Assembly (NCBI GenBank): GCA_001599595.1
Contig: BCHH01000017.1
Location: 263,054-327,053, forward strand
Length of the DNA: 64,000 bases
DNA from: Beverwykella pulmonaria
Taxonomy: Eukaryota; Ascomycota; Dothideomycetes; Pleosporales; Melanommataceae
Direction: 5' to 3'
Shown here: positions 55,241 to 64,000 of the stretch, piece by piece
Numbering within the stretch: position 1 is the stretch's first letter
Layout: every line of letters begins with the position of its first letter
Made by a program: the position numbers and the translations under genes
The notes under the pieces: generated by a model
What the model was told of the DNA's origin: nothing
The model's input: the letters and a program-made list of their open reading frames with translations, nothing else
The model's database searches: none

Positions 55241-56389
55241 AGGGTCGATGAGTCAGGTTATTTGAGTCGCAGTGAACAACTTGGACAAATTTAGGTGGAA
55301 GCGTGGATCTAATAAGTGTCGCGGTGGGACGAAGTTTGATAGAGAGATAAATTTTGATTGTATTGATTCTACAGACGAGCTACCGAAGAAATATCTATGG
55401 TTTTACCAAGCACACTAAGAGCCTACCCAGATAGTGAAAGCAAACACTGAGGTGACCCACCATGTGACCCACGGGCCGACAATAACAAATCTTGGGTTCA
55501 TATTATATGTTGGTGGATTCATTTGAACAATCCAAAATAATAATAAAATGTGGACTAAATACAACTCGTTGATCATATACCGATACAACCTTGCATCTGA
55601 ACTCCTGGTCGACTTTCATCATATTTCGAGCAGTTTCAAACGCTTTCAACTAGAAGTGAAAACTTTCGGGAATGTGTGATTGAAAACTACCTTCAGCCAT
55701 AGCTACGTGTAAAATAGTTTTGCAAGTCTTTCAAGTAGGTAGATCTATGGCATAAACGAAGCTACTCCTCGGCCACTTGCATGATTTTCAACACGAAATA
55801 CCGTATTGGCCCGTAAGCAGCTACTGCGTTGAAATTTACAGTAGCACGGAATATGTATGCTTTGGGGAGGTTGGAGGTGGCTCGCTACGAGCTTATGCGA
55901 CAAGGGTCTTTTTGGAATTTCCTCGCATTCTACCCCACATAATCAGCAATAGTCTCGGGGAACAGTAATGAGGCACGGCATAACCAAGAAGCCGGGTTTC
56001 TGAAAACCAGGCAAGTCATGCAATCCTATTCCATCTAAGCCTTAACCCTTGCTTGTAATATATTTTCGGTGTACCAGAACGCCACGATAAAAGAGTGCGT
56101 GGGTAGCTCATACAACGACGCGATTCGGTCAATAATTACCGGCTCAGGTGCTCAATCCTTCGTATGAGCCACTCAGAGCCTCCAACTGAGATACTAGTCG
56201 CCGTGTTGTTGGGTTCGGGATGCCGCTTGGGCTCGCTGACTGCATACTAGTCACCCATAACGGCCTTTACCTTACCGGAACGACTTCGCCCCCAACTCAA
56301 CTACAGTGCCGCACAACTACGCCTTAACGGGAGATATAAAAACGAGGAGGGTTGACATCCGTTTAGTCCTGACCACGACGAGACCAATT
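55241..56389. other. intergenic region between precursor and second O-methyltransferase
   Basis: About 1.15 kb. No gene recognised; the last 150 bp presumably hold the methyltransferase promoter. The open frame 55777-55968 has no motif. Confidence 0.4.
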
Positions 56390-57837
56390 ATGGCTTCAAC
56401 TACGAACATCATTGAATTGGCAACCGCCGTTGCAGAGAACACTGCTAAACTCCACGCCTACTTAACCGAAAACGGCCTTCCATTGCCATCACATGACCCT
56501 GCCCTTCAACCTGGTCCTCCTCCTGAACTACCCCAAGAAATTGTGGCCGCTCAGGAGGCCGCAATCAACGCAACCTATGAGCTGCATGAGCTTCTCATAG
56601 GACCATATGTCTTGCTTTTGAACAGTTTGTTTCAGAGTAGTCGACCGATGGCCCTGAGCTTCATTCACGAAAACAAGATCGCACAGGCATTCGAGAGCAA
56701 CGAGACCAAGACTTTTGCAGAAATTGCAGCTTTGCGCAACTTGGATGAAGATGACACAAGACGAATGCTCCGTCTTGCTATGACCAACCATATCTTCACG
56801 GAGCCAACGCCAGGGGTTGTGGCTCATACAGCCTCATCACAGGCTCTTGCTTTAAATCCCCTGCTTTTTGCATGGGCTGGCCTTACTGTTCAAGATCTCT
56901 GGCCTGGATTTGTCAAGGTATGGCATATACCTCGTTTCATGCGACAATATGTTCAGACTAACAGTATTCAGATGACTGAAGCAATCAAGAAGTGGCCTGG
57001 ATCGAAGGAGCCAGAACAGACGGTACATTTGATAACTCCAAAATTTTCTCCCAAGAACAACTCTAATCAAATGCTAGGCCTACGCACTTGCAAAGGGATA
57101 CAAAAACCCTCCTTTTGTGGAATGGGAGAAGGAACCCGCCCGAGCCAAGCAGTTCGGCGATGCGATGAGATTCCTGGCCGCCAAAGACACCGCTGAACAC
57201 GTTCTCTTTGAGTACCCATTTGATTCCAAAGACTCGGTCCAGCTTGTTGATTGTGGGGGCTCCCACGGCGATGTTGCCATTCTGCTTGCCGAAAAACATC
57301 CCAAGCTGGAGTGCGTTGTTCAAGATCTACCTACTGTTATCGCAAACACCGAGGGCCACATTCCGGAGCATTTGAGGAGTAGAGTAGAGTACCAGGTGCA
57401 TGACTTCTGGACTGAGCAACCTCTCAAAGGCGCCGACATTTACTTCTTCCGAAACATTTTCCACGACTGGTCGGATCCGTATGCCATCAAGATTCTGACT
57501 CAACTGCTTCCAGCACTCAAGCCTGGCTCACGCGTCATCATCAACGACGCCTGCATCCCGCCCAAGGGTATATTGACCAACAAGCAAGAGATGGATTTGC
57601 GGTATGTCTCAAATCCTCCCTGTTCGATGCCTCCAAAGTTTCACGTGCTAATTACTGGTTCAAACTTGTAGAACGGTCGATATCTTGATGAAAACAATGA
57701 CGAACGCCAAAGAGCGCGATTTTGGAGAATGGGAACTCCTGTTTAAGGAGACGAGTCCTGGATTCAAGTTTCTGGGAGTGAGCCACCCGCCCGGGACTAG
57801 GAATGCCGTTATTGAAGCTGAATGGGTGGGAATTTGA
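56390..57837 (+). CDS. SAM-dependent O-methyltransferase 2 (candidate RiPP-cluster member)
   Basis: Fungal O-methyltransferase of 422 residues, four exons (56390-56917, 56972-57022, 57078-57601, 57672-57837; introns 54, 55 and 70 bp). The first intron is a multiple of three and stop-free. The ATG at 56390 is the first in frame. The helical N-terminus (IIELATAVAENTAKLHAYLTEN) and winged helix (KTFAEIAALRNLDEDDTRRML) lead to motif I LVDCGGSHGDVAILLA, then VVQDLPTVIANTEGH, and the catalytic His in RNIFHDWSDPYAI. The end is GTRNAVIEAEW. It resembles the O-methyltransferase at 46666-48058 in size, N-terminal helix and domain order. Methylation of a ripening peptide is possible, since ustiloxins and related products carry methyl groups, though often N-methyl. 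Confidence 0.9.
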
Positions 57838-58296
57838 ACGTGGGTAGGTGAAACAAATATCAGTCTTCCAAGTCTAAGACTGTGATACTTTCATCAGTTG
57901 TTTTAGAATCCCGTGTAAAGGGAATTATTAAATGTACAATAATTTATGTTGGAAGGATTTGGAGCTAAAAAAAGAAAGCTGTCCATGACTCAGTGCGTGT
58001 CGAACGATAATTTCCCTTGTGGAAGTTTTAGAGCGCATCAAGAGATAAATCAAATAATTGGGTTAATTCTCAAGGTCACTATCTTGAATGTCAAAGTGTG
58101 AACAGAAACGTTTTCTTGTAGCCTAGCAGCATATAGGACTGCGGTCCTACCTAAACGCCTAGGTAGTATCGTCAAACCAACCTTGGGGCTAAGCAGAAAT
58201 TTTTATCAAATAGGAGTTGATCAGTTATGTAGAACGTTGTTTCTAAAAGAAATCATGATTTCGCTACGTTAATATGTTAAGAGCGGGAAAGCTAGT
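57838..58296. other. convergent intergenic region
   Basis: Between the stops of the second O-methyltransferase and the seven-helix membrane protein. No gene recognised; a likely right border of the candidate peptide cluster. Confidence 0.4.
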
Positions 58297-59764
58297 CTAC
58301 TTCGCAGGTTCCACACCTACTGGTTCATGTTTCCCAATCTCGCTATCACCAATCGATAACACGGTCATATCCGTGTCACGCCGTACAATCTCAGGAGCAA
58401 GCACGACCTCGTACTTGTCTGATAGCTGTCCTGTAAGAGCCGCAACCGCGCCCTTCCTTCCAATAAACAAAAGCTCGACAATAACTGGCACCCACGTTGA
58501 GAGCGCCAAGATCTGTCCGAATGACCATTCGTCATCCTTGTTGGTGCTCCCAGCAAGTCTGTTGAATGCTGACCGGTAATAAACAAACAGAATCAGAGTT
58601 GCCCACATGCTACCGAAAGCGAGTATGCCCGACATCCACCACCAGTTTTTGCGGAACTTCTTGAGCCTCGGTCTTCCCTTGCTGCGGAGGAACGGAATTC
58701 GAAAGATGTTCTTGAGGATGGTGAGATAGAAGATGGTGGATATGGCAATGAGGAAAATTGTGAGAAGGATAACGGATAAGAACCCGTAAATCACACCATG
58801 GTCCACACAGTTCAACTCCCATTGATTCTGATGCTCCGAGTCTGCCACCTTTTCCAAGTATGACTCTGTACTTGCTGCGGCTTCTTTGTTGCCTGTTTCG
58901 ACTTCGATGGATCCCCTGAGTCCAACGATTGCAGACGACCCGACGTTGATAAAAAGAGCCATAACTGTGATGGTGAGACAACCAACGAACCACCAGACCC
59001 CCTGTCTGAATCTTCCCCGCCGCAGATGGTTCGATGCGCAGGCATGTATTATTATTGTAGGAAAGATGGTGAAGAGCGATATAAGGGCCGACGAAAACTG
59101 AACGTATGTGGTGATGAGAGTGTTCGGATTGCTCAGCGCCTTTGCAAAGATATACAAAGTAGCCACAAGCATGACTAAGGAGAACAGCATGGCGGCGTCC
59201 AGGAATGATTTTGTCGATTCTTGTACCGCAACTAGTACACGTTCGTACTTGGGGCTCTTCTTGAAGATTCTTGAGGACTTGTTGAGTCTTCCAAGGCCTA
59301 ATATTATCATGTAGAAAGTCGCCAGTCCAGCCTGAACAAAATAACTGACAAGCATCTGGTGACTTCGTTAGCACTCTGTGCTTACCAACCACAATTGTTC
59401 AACCTACGCCACGGCCACTGAGGTCGGCATTCCCTTGCCATGGTAAAATCTTGCAGTAATCTGCCTTACAGCTGTTCTGAACGAAATTTACAATAGCGTT
59501 CACGATGGTAAGCACAATTGACTGGTCGGAAGACTGCATAGTGTCGATCACGAAGGCGGCAATTTCACCGGCGGAGGGCTGAGAGATGTTTTCGGCATTC
59601 CAATATACTTGTAAGCCATTGACGAGTAGTGCTATAGTCTGCTGTATCGGTACGTCACCCGTGGTCTGCACTTGCGCTAGGAAGCTGCCAGCAAGAGTGC
59701 AATTCGAGAATGCGATTTGCGTAAGGTCTCCCGGAACCCATGGCGGAATGCTGTTGACCGCCAT
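58297..59764 (-). CDS. fungal seven-helix membrane protein with cysteine-containing ectodomain
   Basis: Protein of 471 residues, two exons (59408-59764, 58297-59355; 52-bp intron GTAGGT...ACCAG). It has no obvious cleaved signal; an extracellular N-terminal domain of about 115 residues carries cysteines (NCTLAG, NSCKADYCKILPWQGNADLSG). Seven hydrophobic segments follow, among them LATFYMIILGLG, AMLFSLVMLVATLYIFAK, ISLFTIFPTIIIHACA, WWFVGCLTITVMALFINVG, IYGFLSVILLTIFLIAIST, WMSGILAFGSMWATLILFVYY and LALSTWVPVIVELLFI. The layout recalls conserved fungal membrane proteins of unknown function, with receptor-like topology. It is next to the peptide cluster but I see no mechanistic link. Confidence 0.8.
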
Positions 59765-60641
59765 GGTAAATTGTGTTGACGTGCAAAGTCGTAAATTACG
59801 TCTGTTGGCGTGAAGTCGTGAGATTTTGCGCAGTGCGAAGTGCGACGCTCTCTGTTTTATCGTCAATTGTCGTCAATTGGGGCCAGAGCAGTAGTGAGAT
59901 TTCTTGAAGCCTTTTGCCGAATATGGTAAGCGAAAGTTTTATGAGGCTTGCTCTTTACCCTGTTGTCGGTTACAAGTCCAATCATCAGCGGGGTTGATAC
60001 GGAGTTTTGAGATTTGTGGCCAATCCTTGTTAAGATTTGTTTCTCGAAATAGTTTGTGTCGAGGCTAAAATCATTGGGGGCGAGATGGATGTGCTGCATT
60101 GTCCACGAAAGGGCTATAAGTAGGCGCCCCAAGCCGGGGTCGAAAACTATTGGTGCTCAAGTTCCTGCATGAAAAAACTGAGTTTCTTTGCATTTAATAA
60201 TGAAGCGCCTCCTCTGGGAGTTCTTGATCCCTTCATCCTCAAATGTAAATACCCTTCTCTTACTAAACCTACATCTTGACATTAGAAAGCGAACGAAACC
60301 TAGCTGCAAGATAAAACCCATCTCTTCATGGATCTCCGCCCCTCCTACACTTATTGGTGTCGGTGGCCCCTGACAGCACATCCTGAAGCATGGTCAATCC
60401 CCTCATGTTTTTCTAGAGACATCCTTCAATCCTCACAACCTTAGGCTCATCTCCGGTAGTGGCAACATGTCCCTTCAGGCGTGGTGTACATTCCTAGAAC
60501 GGCACAACTTGCATATCGCATCCACCACGATCTGCTTTCACCTGGAGACTTCTTGAACATCTTCTCAGCAGACTCTCATGTAATCCAATATGCCGGCTTG
60601 TGGTGTTTTCCCCTTGGGTTCTTCCTTATTCCGTGCAGTTT
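59765..60641. other. intergenic region
   Basis: Upstream of the seven-helix protein and downstream of the next gene. Contains no convincing gene; short overlapping frames at 60188-60807 lack motifs. Confidence 0.4.
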
Positions 60642-61421
60642 TCATCCACCTCCAAGCTTCTTTCCAGGTTTTTTGAGCAATCCACCCAACAAAGCCGGAT
60701 CCAGCGGCCCCGCCTCAGGTGCATCGACCCCACACTTCACATACATACTCCTCCACTTCGCACCCACCGTCCTCTCCTCTGGCATGAAGACGACGGTATT
60801 GACATAAGTCGATGTTGTATTGAGACAACTCGCCATCGTGAACAACTCAGCTTCGCAATTGTCATTCTTGCCCGCCCAGAACACTCCGCAGCGTGCCTCG
60901 CTTGGCAAGTCAACGCAGGACCCATTCTTCCAGGCGCTAGCTGGCGGGGGGATTGTGAGCTTCTGAATGAGTTGGCCGCGGCAGTGTTTGGGACCTCCAG
61001 AACCGGTATATGAGAGAGCGAAGATGGGGGACTGTGGACTGGGTGCCGGCAGTGGGGTCTGGACAGGTACTTGGGATTCGATGGGTCCAATGTATCCCTC
61101 GTCGGTGGTTGATGCGGAGGGCCGTGGAGTTGGTGTCTGTCCAATGAATCCTTGTCCATCTGTAGGTTCCGCATTCAGAAAGATTGTTGACGCCGTTCCC
61201 GGCACTAGCGTCGAAGTGCCGCTCAGAATGTCTGCGCGATCGATACTGGTGTTATTCAGGCTCGCTTTGGCTTTGAGGGTGAAGTCGTTCTGGGCTTGCG
61301 CAACGATAATTAGTTTGGATGGTTTCGCGCCGAGTTCGAGAGAGGATGCAAGAGATACGGCAATAATGAGCATGAGAAGTACAGACGACGCGAGGACGAT
61401 GGCGCGACGTGGTATCGCCAT
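60642..61421 (-). CDS. membrane-anchored secreted protein, cysteine-rich, function unknown
   Basis: Single-exon frame of 259 residues from the ATG at 61421-61419. A short basic start (MAIPRRA) and a hydrophobic segment (IVLASSVLLMLIIAVSLASS) form a signal anchor or signal peptide. A Ser/Thr/Pro-rich linker (TPTPRPSAST, VPVQTPLPAPSPQSP) probably carries O-glycans. The C-terminal part holds regularly spaced cysteines (KHCRG, GSCVDLPSEARCGVFW, DNCEAELF, ASCLNT, KCG), suggesting a disulfide-stabilised extracellular domain. Family not recognised. It is preceded by an in-frame extension without an ATG, which I excluded. Confidence 0.65.
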   Translation of the reverse strand: MAIPRRAIVLASSVLLMLIIAVSLASSLELGAKPSKLIIVAQAQNDFTLKAKASLNNTSIDRADILSGTSTLVPGTASTIFLNAEPTDGQGFIGQTPTPRPSASTTDEGYIGPIESQVPVQTPLPAPSPQSPIFALSYTGSGGPKHCRGQLIQKLTIPPPASAWKNGSCVDLPSEARCGVFWAGKNDNCEAELFTMASCLNTTSTYVNTVVFMPEERTVGAKWRSMYVKCGVDAPEAGPLDPALLGGLLKKPGKKLGGG

Positions 61422-62062
61422 TTTGCAAAGCTGAGAGAGAAATCTGGGGAAGACAGAAGGATGGAGTCGATGTACGGGAAGATGTAGCTTTGCCAAGACG
61501 GTTCATACTGTGGGCGTTTCATCGCGACTGAGTTCCGAAACACGAAAATTGTTGAAGACTTGGCATGCGGATTGTGCATTATGAAGCCAGTATGGAGCTG
61601 GTACACGGTAATAATTCCATGAATTCGATGTTGAAGCCTACAAGTGCGGATTGCTTCATGTGGGAATTCTCAAGCCATGAACCTGCCAAGAGAATCTTGA
61701 TAGCCTCTCCAATCTCGGCCCTACCTCTATCCCACACCTGAGCCGAAGCAGTCACTGTTATCAAAACTCGCAACCCTGCCCACTGGAACGGTGGAGAGGA
61801 GAACTAAGTACATAGTGAACGGATCCAGGGTAAGCCTTGCCCGTTTGGAGTCAACCTTCCCCGCCCGGGCTTGGCCTTTCACCATCCAGCTCGTATCTCA
61901 CTTGTACTCCAACATTCTCTGTCATCAGAAAATAACCGACCATATAGTATGCACTCTTATGTGATGTTCTTATATGCCTTCACGACTCATACGGCCATAT
62001 GACTAGATGATTTTCTGCCCATCTCTTTCTGCACCCCAAAGACACAAATTCAGATACAGATC
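61422..62062. other. divergent promoter region
   Basis: About 640 bp between the starts of the cysteine-rich secreted protein and the HET-domain gene. No gene recognised. Confidence 0.4.
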
Positions 62063-64000
62063 ATGCTACAATACATGGGTGGGAACCAGGTCCCTCGAAA
62101 ATATCCAATTCCTCAAGATTTAGTTCTCCCAGCACCAATTACATCGCTTTGCACGCTCTGCACCTCACGCTTGTGGACAACGAAACTGTGTTCAGCCTTG
62201 CGAGCGGAGCCAATCGATAATACCTCATATGTCACATCGTATGAAGTGAGCACTTCAGCATTACGAGACTCAACTCTTGGCGGGTGCAAATGGTGCATAA
62301 CGCTTGCGAACGGAGTCCATGGTCGCATCTTCCTCGATGCTGTCTATGAGCAATGGAACAAAACAGAGAGCTGGGCTTCGGAGGGAAACAATGACGACGA
62401 TAATGACGACGAGGACTCTGACCAGGAAAAGGTAGAAGAGGGAAATGAAGATAGTAAAACGGGTGAAGGGGCGGACAATGAGTGCGGCACCGCTACTGCG
62501 TTCAATGATGATGTCGACGATGATCCCACCGGCGGATGGAACACATACGACGACGACCAGGACACGTTAGCCTTATCATGCAAATTCTCGGTCACCTTGT
62601 CCTTTGAACGGGGAGATGGGGGTCTCTTTACCTTTCTCAATGCACATATCGAGTCCATTGATGAAGAGAAAGATGAAAACAACGCAGCGCAAAAGGTTCG
62701 GGGCGAGAAGGCTGTTGACTTGCGTTACCATATCAGCATGAGCGGTGCGTATTAGATATCGCAAACCACGGCTCAAAATACAACATCACTAATGATGTCC
62801 AAGGAATCGACAAATCACGTACCGAGCCCTTTCCACTCACGACAACTAGTACTATACTAGGCTCAGAATCGAACATACAAACGATACGCAATTGGTTACA
62901 AAACTCAAATAACCTGAGTCCGTCGTCTAGCGAGAACACGCTTACAATTCCCCACAGACTGATAGATATTAGCAAAGAAAGTTTACGGATTGTCAAAACT
63001 TCGAGCATATCTTGTAGCGTACCAGAGCGCTCTCGTGGATTTGCGGCGCTCAGCTACGTCTGGGGCACAAGCCAAACCTTCATCTTACTTAGTTCCACCG
63101 AAGACGAACTTATGAGATCTTTCGATATCTCAAAGCTCCCGCAGACGATCCAAGACGCGATCACGGTAGCGCGAAGAATCGGATATCAATATATTTGGGT
63201 CGATGCACTGTGGGTTTATGCTCTCAAATACCTGTCTGTGCAACCTTGATGACGATCTAGATGTATTATGCAAGACTCCGATGCAGACAAGGACCAAGAG
63301 CTTCCCAAAATGCGGAAGATATACCAGACCGCAAGCATCACAATCGTGGCAGCCGTCGCCAAATCTGCGACCGAGGGCTTCCTCCACATCCCAATGGAAA
63401 CATCGTACTTCATCAAACCTATCCCAATCCCGTATTACAGCCAAGGCAATTCGACCCCAGAACCCCAGCTTATCCTTAGCTATCCGGCAAGCTACATGCG
63501 TTCAAAAGATCCAATCAACGATCGTGCCTGGACATTCCAGGAATGGATCTTACCACCCCGCATTGTCAGCTTCTCATATAGTGGTATAGAAACCATTGAC
63601 AGAAGAAACATTCCCGATGCAGACGGTCTGACATCCAAAAAGTATTCACAACTCCCTAATCTACCCTGGTACGGGAACTCTCTCGCTTTAAAACCAGACT
63701 TCGAAAACCTGCGTCAAGTCTGGCTCTCAATGCGGGAAGAATATAGCAGACGCAAGCTTACCTATGGAGGCGACAAGCTTGTCGCAATTGCCGCTGTTGC
63801 AGAAGAAATTGGACGATCGTACGAGTGCCGATACCTTGCAGGGTTGTGGGAAAGAGATCTGGAGTTAGACTTGCATTGGGCCCGCAACGACGAGCCCATT
63901 ATAGCTTTAAAGCCACGACCAAGTCAGTATGTGGCTCCCTCATGGAGCTGGGCATCTAGAGACGGCGAATTTGAAGACCGCGCCTCGGAGGTTGAAAGGA
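62063..64000 (+). CDS. HET-domain protein (partial, runs off right edge)
   Basis: Heterokaryon-incompatibility-type protein. Exons 62063-62744, 62861-63209 and 63261 to beyond 64000; introns 116 and 51 bp. The N-terminal 230 residues hold a cysteine group (LCTLCTSRLW, GGCKWC) and a long acidic stretch (NNDDDNDDEDSDQEK). The HET domain then shows its three conserved blocks: RGFAALSYVWGTSQTF, then FDISKLPQTIQDAI with ARRIGYQYIWVDALCI, and DRAWTFQEWILPPRIVSF. The sequence continues with SWSWAS, typical of the C-terminal half of these proteins. HET proteins trigger cell death or restrict fusion between unlike strains. The second intron was placed because WVDAL is normally followed by CI.QD. The downstream end is not visible. 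Confidence 0.9.

Overview
The window is nuclear DNA of a filamentous ascomycete (Pezizomycotina). Genes are split by short introns of about 48-75 bp with GTRNGT-like donors and YAG acceptors. The gene families are typical of that group: rhodopsin-domain (PTH11-type) membrane proteins, HET proteins, BBE oxidases, sedolisins and UstYa/DUF3328 proteins. The class cannot be fixed from the sequence; a Leotiomycetes or Dothideomycetes plant- or litter-associated fungus would fit. Start codons and introns below were worked out by hand from reading frames and splice consensus.

Left part (1-17.9 kb): a truncated DHA14-type MFS transporter, a rhodopsin-domain membrane protein with a 20-nt microexon, a DHA1-type MFS transporter, a small four-helix membrane protein, and a divergent copper transporter (CTR)/ferric reductase (FRE) pair. 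Their shared promoter carries Mac1-like copper-response sequences, so the pair probably reduces and imports copper. These are followed by a decayed gene and a hypothetical protein.

Middle (18-46 kb): a FAD-monooxygenase pseudogene riddled with C-to-T type stops; a 1524-aa protein that joins a kinase, a gamma-glutamylcyclotransferase-like fold, ankyrin repeats and a CxxC module; a secreted BBE oxidase; a haloacid-dehalogenase-like hydrolase; a gene-poor stretch with a HET relic; a small secreted cysteine-rich protein; a tiny zinc-binding protein; a secreted sedolisin; a Tvp38/VTT membrane protein; a heavily mutated relic ending in two hairpins; and a secreted bicupin oxalate decarboxylase.

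Right part (46.7-57.8 kb) holds the most interesting system: a candidate fungal RiPP (dikaritin/ustiloxin-like) biosynthetic cluster. It has a secreted precursor with five 23-residue repeats separated by Lys-Arg Kex2 sites (54754-55240). Two UstYa-type oxidases, each with two HxxHC motifs, lie beside it (52180-52979 and 53239-54199). Two O-methyltransferases flank the group (46666-48058 and 56390-57837), and a rhodopsin-domain membrane protein lies inside. The repeats differ at many synonymous sites but almost never in peptide sequence, so the peptide is under strong selection. The expected product is a Tyr-containing, oxidatively crosslinked and possibly methylated peptide.

The far right end (58-64 kb) has a seven-helix membrane protein, a membrane-anchored cysteine-rich protein and the start of a HET-domain protein that runs off the window.
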